From: Climacium dendroides
Taxonomy: Eukaryota > Streptophyta > Bryopsida > Hypnales > Climaciaceae
Length of the DNA: 64,000 nt
Direction: 5' to 3'
Assembly (NCBI GenBank): GCA_950106755.1
Contig: OX467092.1
Span: 5,580,001 to 5,644,000, forward strand
Shown: positions 44,858-56,850 of the stretch, piece by piece
Numbering within the stretch: position 1 is the stretch's first letter
Layout of the letters: the number at the start of each line of letters is the position of its first letter
Notes under the pieces: model-generated
Seen by the model: the letters and a program-made list of their open reading frames with translations, nothing else
Database searches by the model: none
What the model was told of the DNA's origin: nothing
Made by a program: the position numbers and the translations under genes

Positions 44858-47800
44858 TTATCCTATTAGCAGGCTTGCTCTACTGCATAGTCCTAGAGCA
44901 GTTCGGTGCTTGAGAAATTTTTGATGACCTAAAGGTTTTATAAGACAATCAGTTGGTTGAGAGCTGGTATGAATATATTGGAGTTTAATTTCACCTCCTA
45001 TGACTCGTTCACGAATGAAGTGATAATGGATTTCAATATGTTTTGTGCGTGCATGGAAGACAGGGTTGTGAGAGAGTTTGAGTGCACCTTGGTTATCGCA
45101 ATGTAGAAGAATCGGTGGCTGAGGCGTTGCAGGTCGTTTCGGAGCTGGATTGTGGTTGTAGGCTGTACCGTTCGTTGTACCTGCACTGTTGGTTGTTTTT
45201 GGTTCGCTCCTGCTCGTTGGGTTTGCCTTTATGGTAGGATCTAGCGCTTGTGTAGACTGAGGTTTGTAGTGTGCAGAGGAGGACTGTGGTGTTGGGGTCG
45301 AATGCAGGCGAGTTGGGGGTAATTGAGCTTGGGGTTTTGTTGGATTTCGTGGTTGAGGATCAGGTTGTTGGAGTTCTCGGAGGAGCCGGTGGAGCCAGAC
45401 AACTTCTTGCATGCCGTCATTAAGAGCTCGGTACTCAGATTCCGTGGATGATCGTAATACGGTGAGTTGTTGTTTGCTTTGCTAGGTTATAGGTCCGCCT
45501 GCGAGGGTGAATACGTAGGCTCCCATCGATCGGCGAGTGTCGGGGCAGGATCCCCAATCGGCATCAGTGTAACCAGAGATGGTCGTGGAAGCGTCGAATT
45601 TGTAGAGAATGCCGAAGTCGAGAGTTCCCTGGAGATACCGAAGAACGTGTTTGGCTGCTTCAAGGTGGGCGATTTGAGGATTGGCCATGTACGTTGAGAG
45701 TTTGCTGACTGCGTAGGTGATGTTTGGACGAGTGACTGTCAAGAAGATGAGCTTTCCAACGAGGCGGCAGTAGACTATGGTATCAACTGGGTTGGTTCGG
45801 TTTCGGAGGCAAGAAACAGTCCATCTGGAAATGGTGTTGGTGCCGATTTGTATTCAGCCATTCCGAATTCGGTGAGGATGGAGGTCGTGTATGCTCGTTG
45901 ATGTAGGAAGATTCCAAGGCTGACTTCGTCAAAGGAGATGCCAAAGTAACGTTTTATCTTCCCAAGGTCAGTCATTTCGAATTCTGTGCGGAGAAAAGTC
46001 TTGATCCAGGTGATTAGCGTACTAGAGCTGCCTATGATAAACAAGTCATCGACGTAAAGCATGAGTATGAGAGTCTCCCCATTTTGATATAGAAAGTAAA
46101 GATTGCCATCTGAGTGGCTGCGTTATAAGCCGATTCGTTTGAGGGTTGCATCAATTCGATCATACCATGTTCTTGGGCTTTGCTTCAGTCTGTAGAGGGA
46201 TTTGTGGAGATGGCAAACTAGGTGTTCTTGGCCGCGAATGCGAAATCCTGGAGGTTGATGCATGTACACACATTCTTTGAGCAGTCCATGTAGAAAGGTG
46301 GTGCGTACATCCATGTGATGGATTTCCCAGCGTTTGGCAGCAACGAGGGCTATTACGGTGCGGATGGTGGCCCACTTGATGACAGGAGCAAAAGTTTCGG
46401 TGAAGTTGATGCCGTATTGTTGCTCAAATCCCTGAGCAACTAGTCGGGCTTTTTTGATCGGTGGTTGACCATGTTGCCCAGGTTTGGTTTTGAACACCCA
46501 TTTGCAAGTGATAGCACGATGTCCCGGTGGAAGAGGTTCGAGATCCCAGGTATGGTTCTTCCAGATAGAGTTCATTTCTTCTTGCATGGCAAGGCGCCAT
46601 CCGGGGTCCTGTGTGGCTTGTTTGAAGGTGATGTGATCAGATGTGGGATCTGGAGGGTTGGGTGGCGATGAAGATTGTTTCACCATGCAGATATTGAAGT
46701 CGGTGGTGGATAGGCAGAGTTCGTAGTCTTGGAGGCGGATGTTCTAACATCGTGGGCAGGTGGAATGTCTTGGAGCTGGGGTTGTAGGAGGTGGAGACGA
46801 TGGAATGTCGAGATGGTCGGTGGAGGGGAGGAGGGAGTTTACTCTGGTGGGTGTGGAGTAGATGGAGATGGAGATGGAGATGGGGGGGAGGGTGTGGGGT
46901 TCATGGGCAAACTGATGGATTGTGAGTCACAGGTGGGGAGAACTGGTGAAGCTGTATCGAGGAGGGGTTGGTCTTCGAGTGGTTCGGTAACTTCAGGAGG
47001 GGCAGCATCGAAGGTTGATTCATCAAAGCGAACGTCCCGACTGATGATGATCTTCCGAGCTGGGGGATGATAGCAACGATAAGCCTTGTTGTTCTCATCA
47101 TAGCCTATAAGTATGGTGATTAATGCCTTGGGGTCCAGCTTGGTCCATTTTGTGTCTGGGATGTGACAATAAGCAGTGCAACCGAGGATGCGAAGGTGTC
47201 CAAGATGTGGTTTGATACCAGAGAATGCCTCCTCAGGTGTCTTCAGTTGGAGAGCTTTGGTGGGGCAACGATTCTGGATGTAGTTGACTGCTTTGGTGAT
47301 TTCCTCCCATAGTGCGCGTGGGATTTTTGTACCGGTTACAACACTACGAACGCCCTCCAGTAAGGTACGGTTCTTCCGCTCCGCGACTTCATTTTGATGG
47401 GGTGAGTATCCTGAGGTGAGCTGTCGATGAATGCCATGCTGTGAGCAGTAGTCTTTAAAGGATGAGGAGAGGTATTCTCCACCGCGATCGCTGCGAAGTG
47501 TCCCTATTTTGCGACTAGGATTCTCGACAAGTGCCCGAAACTTTTTGAAATATTCTAACATTTGACTCTTATCTGATAGGAAGTATATCCAGGTTTTGCG
47601 GGAAAAATCGTTGATGAAGGTAAGGATGTATCGGTTTCTTGCTCGAGAGGACATTGGGAGAGGCCCACACAAGTCGCTGTGGATCAGTTGGAGTGGCTGG
47701 GTGGTGTGGGTGGTCCGGGTTTTTGGTTTGCGGTCTCTAGGTAGTTTTCCAAGCATGCAGGAAGAACATACATGTTTGAGGAGTGGGATGGAGGGGACAC

Positions 47801-49517
47801 CTGCCACTAAATTTTTTGAGGTCATGTGGTAAAGGCTCTGGTAGTGAACGTGTCCTAAACGTTTGTGCCACAGGTGGATCATAGTTTCGGGTAGTTTTGG
47901 GTTTGGAGGTTGGGGGCGGATATTTTTAGATGGGTGTGCTGGGGATCTTCTAGCTGAGCTGTTGGTGGTGGAATTTTGGGAGAGGGTTGTTGTAGCTAGT
48001 ATGTGAGGAGAGATCTGATTGTGGACTTTATAAAGGTTGTTTCATGGGTCACAGTGGACTAATAGGAAGATTTTGCTAGGATCATCTTTGTCATAGATGA
48101 GACATCGGTAAGTTTCAAATAGGACTCTATATCCGATATCAGTAAAACGACCTACAGAAAATAGATTGGTTTTGACTTCAGGTATGTAGAGAACAGGGTG
48201 GATAGGTTTTATTTCTCCAAAAGCATCAACAAGAGTTACAGTGCCTTGACTAGCTACAGACATGGTTATTCCCCTTGCGGTTCTAATGCTATGGATTTTT
48301 GAGGGTATGAGTTGATTGAGTAGCTGAGCGTTTCCAGTAACGTGGGAAAAAGCTCCAGAATCCAAGAACCACTCTTCTTCGACAGGAGGTGTGTCGAAAC
48401 ATGTGTTGACGACTTCAGAGGGTTGTTCGGGATCGTCGTTGTGGAATGCCTCGATGCAGGCTTGAACGTGCGGTGGAGTATAGTCTGGTTCAGCTGTGTT
48501 GTTGTCTTCATAGTCTACATCAGCTTCGGTGAGATGGATTTGATGTTGTGGTCGCCGTTGGGAAAGCTAGGCAAGTTAGAGTTGCATAGCTTTGATTTTT
48601 TCTTCCAGCATGATCCGGGTGCAGTCACGGGCAAAGTGACCTTCTTTGCCGCATTTGTAGCAGAAGATCTGGCGAGCTGGTTCGTTGTTTTGACTTTGTG
48701 TACATTGTGTTGGAGGCCTTGGTGCTGATCAGTCGCTAAAATGGCTCCTGTCGGAGTTGGGATGTCCACGGGGGGCGTATGATCTGCCTCGATATGATCC
48801 TCGAGCATGTCGTGTAAGATTCACTTCTTTGATCTCGTCTTGTCGTTTGTCTAAGGTGCGACTCATTTCTTCCTGGAGTAGTAATCCTTCTAGTTCTGCA
48901 AATGATGGTATGCGTTCCCTCCCTTTCTGGATTTGTTTGAAGGTAGACCAGCTCCTTGGTAAACTATTGAGCGTAATATCAACTAGGTCTTCATCTAAGG
49001 TTTTGATGCCAAGATTAACAAGCTGGATAACAATCAGGTTGATTTCCTGAAGATGATCTCCTATCCCTTTGCCCTCTTCTAGCTTTAATGAATAGAACTT
49101 TTCCTTGAGAGAGAGGCGTCTAGATGATGATCTGATATCACACATATACTTGAGACGTAGCCAGATCGCTTGCGGTTCTGTAAGATGAATGATGCTAAGT
49201 AAGATAGAGTCTCGTACTGTGGATATTATGATGCAGCCAGCTCGATACTTGAGTTCGTTGTCTCTGTTGATGTTGCTTGCAGGTGCGCTGTGAGTGGTTG
49301 TGCTGGCGATCGCGGGTGTGTTGACGACTCCCGGTGCTGTGTCTCCGATTGCGCTGGAGGAACCGCTGGTATCGGTGTTAGTCTGCTCAACTGATTCGAT
49401 GAAGCGCTATAGGCCTTCCTGCATGAGTATCATCTTCACTTTATAACTCCCGATGATGTAGTTCGAGGGTCCTGCTAGCTTTATGGACTCCGGAACGTCT
49501 CTGACGTTAGGATCCAT
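44858..49517 (-). pseudogene. Decayed Copia-2 gag-pol
   Basis: The ATG at 49517 (MDPNVRDVPES) opens gag. A stop at codon 37 (49409-49407) and a TGA at 48731-48729 interrupt it. The CCHC knuckle (CYKCGKEGHFARDC, from 48662) is in the same frame, followed by two further stops and protease (DSGAF near 48362). Integrase occupies 47882-46839 with HHCC (HKRLGH, CSSC) and D-D-E residues (HSDLCGP, RSDRGGE, NEVAERKNR) intact. RT (46686-45775, YVDD near 46055) is in a second frame with a stop near 46120. The connection and RNase H part (45742-44858, HCDNQGALK) is in a third frame. RNase H has a Pro/Ser/Thr-rich insertion of about 85 residues before HCDNQ (45412 ORF, residues 17-100), absent from usual copia RNase H. 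Confidence 0.9.
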
Positions 49518-49677
49518 CGTTCACGAATGTAATCGATCTGTAACTGTAGCGGCGCCGCCTCTCCTGTGAGAGCTCAGACGAAGAGCGTAAGAGAGAAGAG
49601 AGTTCTAGTCTATGTTAACTAGTCACAAGAGTATCACAAACAGTTCTCTGACTGCTTGTTGAAGTGTATCTAACCTC

Positions 49678-49689
49678 GCTCTGATACCA
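49678..49689 (-). other. Copia-2 primer-binding site (initiator tRNA-Met)
   Basis: On the minus strand TGGTATCAGAGC lies next to the 5' LTR end. This is the standard copia PBS complementary to the 3' end of plant initiator tRNA-Met. Confidence 0.95.
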
Positions 49690-49851
49690 TATAATCGAAA
49701 AGCACTGCAGAGCTCCGACAGCGCAGTGATCTGAGAGATGGCTGATACGAGAGGCGACACGGGTTTAAGAGCTGGAGTAGAAAACCCTAAACGCGTGGAT
49801 GTGTTTCATCTGCTGTATCGGATGAAACCCTAAGAGTCTTCATCGGTAACA
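49690..49851 (-). repeat. Copia-2 5' LTR (162 bp)
   Basis: Matches 44133-44293 except for a TG/TA difference at the inner end, one extra A and two further substitutions. It is followed by the target duplication GTCTT. Confidence 0.93.
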
Positions 49852-49856
49852 GTCTT

Positions 49857-50660
49857 TACATACATAGTCAATTAGACAATCAATTGTTCCAGTGCATTCA
49901 CGGAATCAATTAAAATGCAGCAAATATATTTCACAATTTGCACAAGCGCAATTTACAACGAGTCATACCACCTGTATGAACTGAAGGAAAACGAAAATGG
50001 ACCTTTGGACTTATAGTCCCAAAATGTGGTAAAGATAACTCTTCACCAAGGGCTATGAAGGCTAATTGACACTTTTCAAAATCATGTCTATTTGATCCGG
50101 TTCAAACCTCAATCCCAATAATTCCATTCGTGTGTGAAATCTGCAAGACTAATAGACTTACAAATGGAAATGGAACAATCTATGAACTCTATTCACACTA
50201 CACAAGTCAAATAGACTAAAAAATCAAAAATTTAGAGTATTACAGCGGGTAAACCCTTAAATGGTGTTTCATATCTAGGCTTAATTATTAGATTTTTACA
50301 TTCAAATGTCGATTTTAAAATTTTGATGTTTTCACATATAGTAACATATATCTAAAGCTTAATTTCTTTCTTTCATAATTTAAAAACCATGAAACTAAAT
50401 TTTATATGATTTAAAAAATTCTATATAAAAATCACAGTAATTATGAAAATGCTTTAAATAGTATAATATTTTTAAAAATGGAAATAATAGTGACAAACAT
50501 CATGGTGTAATTGATGTGCTTCTTGTGATTATAACAAGAAAAATTCAATGGAAATAGTTCAAAAGTGGTGTATTTTGAGCTTTCAATTAGCTATTTTAAA
50601 AGTGTCACAAAAATTACAATTTTCTTAGATTTCAAAAAAAATTCAAATGAACTAAAAAAA
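49857..50660. other. Remainder of inverted-repeat spacer
   Basis: The GTCAATTTGAC-like motif pattern continues to about 50225 (GTCAATTAGAC near 49868, GTCAAATAGAC near 50207). Plain AT-rich sequence then runs to the inner border of the right arm. No gene seen. Confidence 0.6.
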
Positions 50661-51896
50661 AGATTATTGGAGCTACATTTTCTTCGTTAAGCTTTAAAAC
50701 ATTTAAAATAAAGAAATATATGAAAATTCAAGTTTTGACTTTTAAAATGCCCAATCTTGGCTTGCATTGTCCTTTTTAAAGGTTAAAAAGAACAACAAAC
50801 TTGGGGCTCAAAACCCAAGTTCATCATCCAACTTGGACACCCACTAAGGTAGACCAACCCAATTTTGGCCCCTACTTTGACCCCAATTCCATTCAGAAAG
50901 ACATCCCAATCCATTCATTGTTTTGAGAAAATCAATGCATTAGTGCCTACAAGGGGGAACCTGTCAATCCTTGATTGGTGAATACTAAAATGCCAATAGA
51001 TACATGGAAACGGGGTTATGGATTGTTTATGGGACATTTATGACTTCACTTTGTAAGCGATTTTGTAATTTTAGGGCAAACCACTTCAAAAATGTATAGA
51101 AATTACAATTTGAATTGTAAAATTATAAATCCACTTGGGTTTGATTTGTGCTACAAGCCCACACTTCTCAACATGTGCCCCTCTCGAAATTGGACCCAAC
51201 ATATTGAGATTGCTGGGAGTAGGCTTGCGTACCTTAATTTCCTGGAGTTGGCCTTCTGTAAATTAGTGTGAAAACATCGACAAAATAGTGTTGCCTAACC
51301 GACCCATGCCGCAAAAGACGAAAAGGGAGTCATCCATTTGGGTTTGCGGAGGTTTGCTAACTCTCAGCTCTGATTGCGTTTGTCGGCAGGGTCTGTTTTT
51401 AGGGTTTGGGGGTGGCGCTGCGGATTGTCTGCAGTCTGTGGCTGGGTCGCAAAAGCTTGCTGTGCATAAGTTACGTCCGATCTGTCGTGGCAACCAACGC
51501 TGGCAGTTTCTTTGCAGCTCCTTTGGCAGCAGTGCGGAGTTTGATGAACTACACGGGAGCGTCCCGGAGCTTGCGTTTCAAGTTTCCTCGTCATTTGGAG
51601 TCTTGTCTTCGATTGCACGTGATTTGGTGTCTCATGTCGATCGGTTGACTGGGCACGGCTTCTGATTACGTAGCTGCAGACGCCGTTTGTTACGTGATTT
51701 GCGGAAGCGCGGCGTTTGAATAGGTAACGGAAAGGCGCTCGGTTGCAATGGCTTGCTGTTGGGATTTGTCGGCCGAGGTCGGCGCGCAATTCCTGGCTGG
51801 ATTGAAGCTCGGAAGCTGCTTTGCGCTTTGGAGACCACCTTGGGATCGGTCCTGCTTGCGTGGTAGGTTCTGTGACGCAGGATGTGAACCCCTAAG

Positions 51897-52301
51897 TTAG
51901 TTGAGGGGAGGAATTTTTGGGGGATATTGACATGCAAATTCGCCGCATGGTCAGATTCTGACGAAATTGATTTTTGAATGGGAGTTTTTTTTAATTCTCA
52001 TATCGTATCCGCAGCCATTCAGCCGTTGATGTCACCGTCGTGGCCGACTTCTCTCGTTTCCATCCTTACAGACATCAGACGCGAGGGTTAGGACATGGCG
52101 CGAGGAGAGGAATTTATTTGGGATATTCAGATGCAATTTCACCGCGCAGGTCCAATTCTGACGAATTGGATTTTTGAACGGGAATTTCTTTTCTTCCCAT
52201 ATCGTGTCCGCAGCCATTCAGCCATTGATGACACCATGTCTGCCGACTTCTCTCGTTCCCATCTTCTTCTGCGCCAGACAATCCCCTTGCAGACATCAGA
52301 C
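51897..52301 (-). repeat. Tandem duplication of about 220 bp, right arm
   Basis: Mirror of 34391-34795, with the same two diverged units. Confidence 0.85.
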
Positions 52302-53080
52302 ATGGCCGCGGTTGCATTAGGGTTCGTGGCAACCTCGGAGGGGAGCGTCTGCGATATGGACACGGAAGTGCTGCTCTTGAAGCTGCAGACGCTTACGTTC
52401 TGCAGACATTGGTGTCTACTTCCGATGGAGGACATAAAAGACGTGTTCCGGGCAGAGGTATTCCACAACTTGAATCTTGTTTCATTCTGATTTCTACCTC
52501 CTGTCAATTATCTGTTCCTTGGCTGTGTTTTTATTCGCTTTCGAATTTCTTCAGAGCATTCTATTGAGGTTCAATCTTCATTCAGGGTTACGAAGTCGGG
52601 TTTGAGGATCATTGCAAATTTCCGACGTGATGCCGTTGAGCATGGACCCAGGCAGTAGCCTGTCGAAGTTGGGCATTGGATGTCGGAAGCCCATGAATCA
52701 AGTGACGAGCGGTGACGGAGGTTCCTCCGATTGGGATCCATCCGGTACCTTGACGAACACCGGGAAGCGATAGCACGATTTTCATACTCACTCACGTCCG
52801 GCGGTAGCCGTTGACAGCGTCTTGGATGATTTCCCTCTGCTGGACCCCTCTTTGCCGTCTCCGACAAATCCTACCCGTTGTTTTTGTTTGATCTGTGTGG
52901 TCTTTGGTGGTTGCTTGAGGAGTTTCGACGGTTGAAGACGATTGGAAAGGGCTGTGCAACTTGGGTGCCTGCTTCGAAGTGCTTCAAAGACGATTGGCAG
53001 GGGTGTTTCATGGAGCTGTGTGTGAGCTCGATTTTGACTCGTTTTGCATTTATCTCACATAGCTATGTCAGAGCAATTCC

Positions 53081-53278
53081 GTTCAATTCCTTATCTAGAA
53101 TTTTCTTGGTTCAAATTCCTTGGCCAGAATTGTTTGGGTTGAATTCTTTGGCCAGAATTATTTTGGTTCGGTTCTTTAGCCTGGATTGTTTCGGTTCAAT
53201 TCTTTCGGGAGCATATTTTTAGGTTCAATGCATTGGACAGATTATTTTTAGGTTCAATTCTTTGGCTTGGTACGATTC
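53081..53278 (-). repeat. 28-29 bp minisatellite, 7 units, right arm
   Basis: Units start GTTCAATTCC or variants at 53081, 53109, 53138, 53166, 53194, 53223 and 53252, several with TTGGCCAGAATT. Mirror of 33414-33611. Confidence 0.88.
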
Positions 53279-54125
53279 ATCGAGCCAATTTTTTGTACAT
53301 AATTTTATTATACATCTGGATTTTTTTCTAGACTTATCTCGATGAGCTTCCTGTTTGGATGCTTGGTAGCCCTGCGCGGGGTTCTGTTTTGCTTCTGTTT
53401 TTTTCTTTCTTACTTGTCCGTGCCTTATCCTTGAGCCTGACTTCGTGAGTTTAATGGTGTTTCGTTCCTTAGCTAACTTGCGTTTGGATCTTCGCGTTTT
53501 TAATCTGATGATAGTTTCATCATTCCATCTTTTCTGTTCATGTTGAGGAGTTGTAGCTCCAGTTTTAGATGATAGTAGTATTGTGAAGCGAGATAGTATG
53601 AGAATTGATGTATGTAGAGAAACAAGCATCGCAGCAAGGTTCGGAGGAGGAACTTGGTCTGTGTAAATTTGTGTGTGGAGAAATAGTTTTGTACCTATGC
53701 AACTGCAATCGGCAGTGTAATTGAAATTTGTCCACGAGGGAGAGTAATTCAATCAAGCACTAACTAGCCACATGAAAATTGGTGCTCTAGCATTCATGTA
53801 TTGCCGGGTGAGTTTATCTTAGTGTGGTATTTTCCCACGGTTTGAAGGCATTAGGCTACTCTAGTCTAGTCTGAAGCATAAGATGAAGTATAACATCAGT
53901 TTTTGTGAGCATTTCGGTAAGTTTAGAATATTAGATTATTTCAGAGTTGCTTAAATTACGCTAGTGTGCCCTGTTGCCACAGTCTGAAGAAGACTAAAGT
54001 TAATTTTCTAATTTTCTTACTTATAAAAACTTTGAAATTCAACATTTTTTTTTAATCATAGATCCAAACATCACAAGACAAAGCTTGTGCACCCCTCCTT
54101 GGTGAGGACTTTTTGATGGTACCAA

Positions 54126-54418
54126 GTAAGTGATTGGGAGACGCATGGTCTAAGAGATCTCACCATATCAAACTAAGAGATCACACCATATCAATCAAAC
54201 AAAATAAACAAACAACCTGTCTTAATGGATGGATTGTTTCACTTTTTTTCGAAAGTAAAAAAAAAAGGTGGAAGAATTTTTTTGGAAGTGATTGGGAGAC
54301 ACATGGTCTAAGAGATCTCACCATATCAATTAAACAAAACAAACAAACAACCTATCTTAATGGGTGGATTGTTTCACTTTTTTGCAAAGGTAAAAATAAA
54401 AGAAGGAAGAATTTTTTT
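54126..54418 (-). repeat. Direct repeat of about 135 bp, right arm
   Basis: Mirror of 32274-32566; two units sharing AAGTGATTGGGAGAC and TGGTCTAAGAGATCTCACC. Confidence 0.85.
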
Positions 54419-54588
54419 CACCTATTAAGGTAGCAGCACCCATAACCATCAATTTAAGGGTTTGGGATATGATGTCTATTAATAGACATCCAACAAATTA
54501 GTAGACCCTACTAGCAAGAAAAAAAGAATTCTAATGCACTTTCAAATGTATTTTTTGGAAATTCTGAGTATAAGTTGTGAATTTTTTA

Positions 54589-55424
54589 TGTAATAATCAA
54601 CAACATACATTCCACCATCTTTGACTAACTAGACACCTATGGATTCAAGTTTTTAATCAATTTATGTATTGGACAATAGAATGAGAGATATAAAGGTTGG
54701 AAGTTGATGATGAATTCATCCAACTTTGAAAGTTTTACAAAATGCAAAAATTAGACATCATAATAAATTATTTGAAACTTTGTAAATTCAAATATACATT
54801 CAATTTCAAAAACCTCTAAATATATTGAAGTCTTTTCTAATATTTCTTGTAACTAAAAGTAGAGGATTGAATGAAATAATATATAAAATTCAAATCTCTA
54901 GTAAAATGAAATAATATTAACCCTTTAATGCTTGAATATGCCCAAAATGGCTTATGATGTCTAATACAATGGAGTATACTTGGGCCTAAATGGTGTCCTG
55001 TGTTTAGCTTTTTTGTTGACAATGATTGAATGGTAAGCTTACTATTATTTTTGCAATTTGGTCTGAGTTGGACAACCTTGTATGGTTTGCTTGCTCACTC
55101 ACTCATTTGCAAACTGTGGAGACCCTCAATTCTTTTCATTAATATTGACACTATAGGAATGTAGGGCCAAAGCTCAAAATTATACGTACAAATAGTAATC
55201 AATTGGTGGAAATATGCTATAGTGTTAGACTTTCAATTTAACATTTTATTGCAAGGCACATTATATTGAATTAGAAACTATAGGTCAATTCTCAATTGTC
55301 AAAGGATTAAGTTCATAGTCTCTTCTATTTGAAAGGCTTAGTTCTTGGTTATTTTACTTTTCTATAAAGAAGGTTGATAGAATAGGTGAAAGTCTAGACC
55401 ACTTGCCATCAAGCTCAACTTGAA
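54589..55424. other. Intergenic AT-rich DNA
   Basis: No gene, RNA or clear repeat is seen. The minus-strand ORF 54837-55022 has no recognisable domain. Confidence 0.55.
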
Positions 55425-56313
55425 CCCCTAAAGGACTAAGACCTTTTTCTACCAAAAAACACTCAAAATTGTCATTTCTGTAGTAAAGAGTGAATTTTTT
55501 TAATACATCTAATTATAGGATCTTACTCTTAATAAGTGTAAAAATGTGATGAAAAATTTTCAGAAATTTTGAGTGCACAAATTGCAAGATATTTGCATTA
55601 AAGTGAAGAAAACAAATTTTTTAGCACATTGTGAGACTAGATTATTGACTTTGAACCTTCTTAAATTAAATTTTTTGCACTACAAAGTTTTGAGCTTTAA
55701 ATCTTTAATGTGGGGAATTGAGTTGAGAGTCTAGGGGAAAAAAAATCAAAAAAACTTAATTTTTGTTCTTTAAAAAATTATTAAATAGAAATAGATATGA
55801 TATAGAAGGAAAATCTAAATTATTAATATATCTAAAATGGAATTAAAATGCAATAATCCCAATGGTGAGATTTTTCTAGGAAGAAAACTAAACCACGTGG
55901 ATTTTTTTTTTAAATTGTAAAAATTGCATTAAAAAATGAATCCTACAAGTTATTTTTTCAAGAAGATGCTCTAATTGCTTGAAAAACAAGATTGTCCATA
56001 ACTTTTTCATAACAAATCCAAATGGAACGAATCAAAGCTTTCCATGTAGACAAAAATATAATCTTTTTGACCCCAAAAATTTCAAAAATTTCAAATTCAA
56101 ATTCAAAATTTTTTTGCTACCCTCTCTCCCTTGTTTTGAGCTTATTTGGGCATAATTTTTGTTCCTAGGCACCAATTGAAAAAAAATTATATTCCCATGA
56201 AGCTAATCAATTTTTCTATTTTCAAAAAGAAATTCAAAAAATCATGTAAAAAATTCAGCTTGCCCAAAATCCCATTTGTCCTTCGAAGGGACAATGGTCC
56301 TTTAGGGGTTAAG
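55425..56313 (-). mobile_element. AT-rich non-autonomous TIR element, about 0.89 kb (best-defined copy)
   Basis: The left end GAACCCCTAAAGGAC and right end GGTCCTTTAGGGGTT are inverted repeats of about 12 bp. The interior matches, reversed, the copies at 17560, 28609 and 40799, and in the same direction the copy at 30951. No ORF of note. Ends and orientation variety suggest a DNA-transposon derivative; the superfamily is not assigned. Confidence 0.65.
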
Positions 56314-56639
56314 TAAAAGACACAATTGACACATTGTGTACGACTTGTTTTTTTTCTTCCTAAACTTAAGATTTGGAAGATTATAAGAATTAAAATTCAA
56401 AATTCAAAATTCTAGGAAGATTTTTTTTGTCCCTCCATAATAAGATTGGAATATAAAACTGAAAGTTTTGGCATTTATTTTCAGAATAATTTTCTGCCGA
56501 ACGTGCCCATACAGCTACGGTATACTGAAACGGAAGAAAAATAAATACTAAACTGCACGATGAATAAAAGTGGCGCTAAGTTACTAAAAGGACCTGTAGT
56601 GAATCAGTGCTACTCTTATGCATGGTCAAACACGAGGAA
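56314..56639. other. Intergenic DNA upstream of the mannosidase gene
   Basis: AT-rich to about 56480, then more balanced in base composition. No gene seen. Confidence 0.5.
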
Positions 56640-56850
56640 GACCAGAAGAAAGCATAGGGAACAAAGGTACCGGTTCCCATGTAATGAGAACTTCACTATA
56701 GTGGCGCAGGAGTGAGACCAGTGGGAACATAGGGAACGGTTCCCCAACAATGGGAACTCTCGCCTTCAGCGAACGCCAGTGGGAACATAGGGAACATTTC
56801 TCACTCAATGGGAACTCTTCGTGTGAACAAAGAGAACGGATCCCTTCCAA
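56640..56850 (+). promoter_or_regulatory. Clustered GGGAAC/GTTCCC repeats upstream of alpha-mannosidase II
   Basis: About four degenerate direct repeats with CATAGGGAAC (near 56653, 56728, 56786; variant CAAAGAGAAC near 56828) and AATGGGAACTC. Several form short palindromes with GTTCCC or GATCCC. They lie just upstream of the gene and could be promoter or 5' UTR; no factor is assigned. Confidence 0.45.

Larger units (their letters stand above)
44133..49851 (-). mobile_element. Copia-2: full-length but decayed Ty1/copia element
   Basis: Two near-identical LTRs (44133-44293 and 49690-49851) are flanked by the 5-bp target duplication GTCTT (44128-44132 and 49852-49856). On the minus strand the order is 5' LTR, PBS, gag, protease, integrase, RT, RNase H, a tail with an antisense ORF, PPT, 3' LTR. 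The LTRs differ at about three substitutions and one indel, so insertion seems recent. Yet gag-pol has at least five stops and two frameshifts, so this copy depends on enzymes from elsewhere. Confidence 0.95.
50661..54588 (-). repeat. Right arm of the giant inverted repeat (about 3.93 kb)
   Basis: Reverse-complement partner of 32104-36076, from AGATTATTGGAGC to GTGAATTTTTTA. The GC-richer core (51.3-53.1 kb) has gene-like features on the plus strand, for example the ORF 52095-52490 with a possible donor (GCAGAG|GTATTC near 52458). I recognise no protein family in any frame. It carries the same internal repeats as the left arm but a single copy of the 47-bp unit. Confidence 0.95.
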
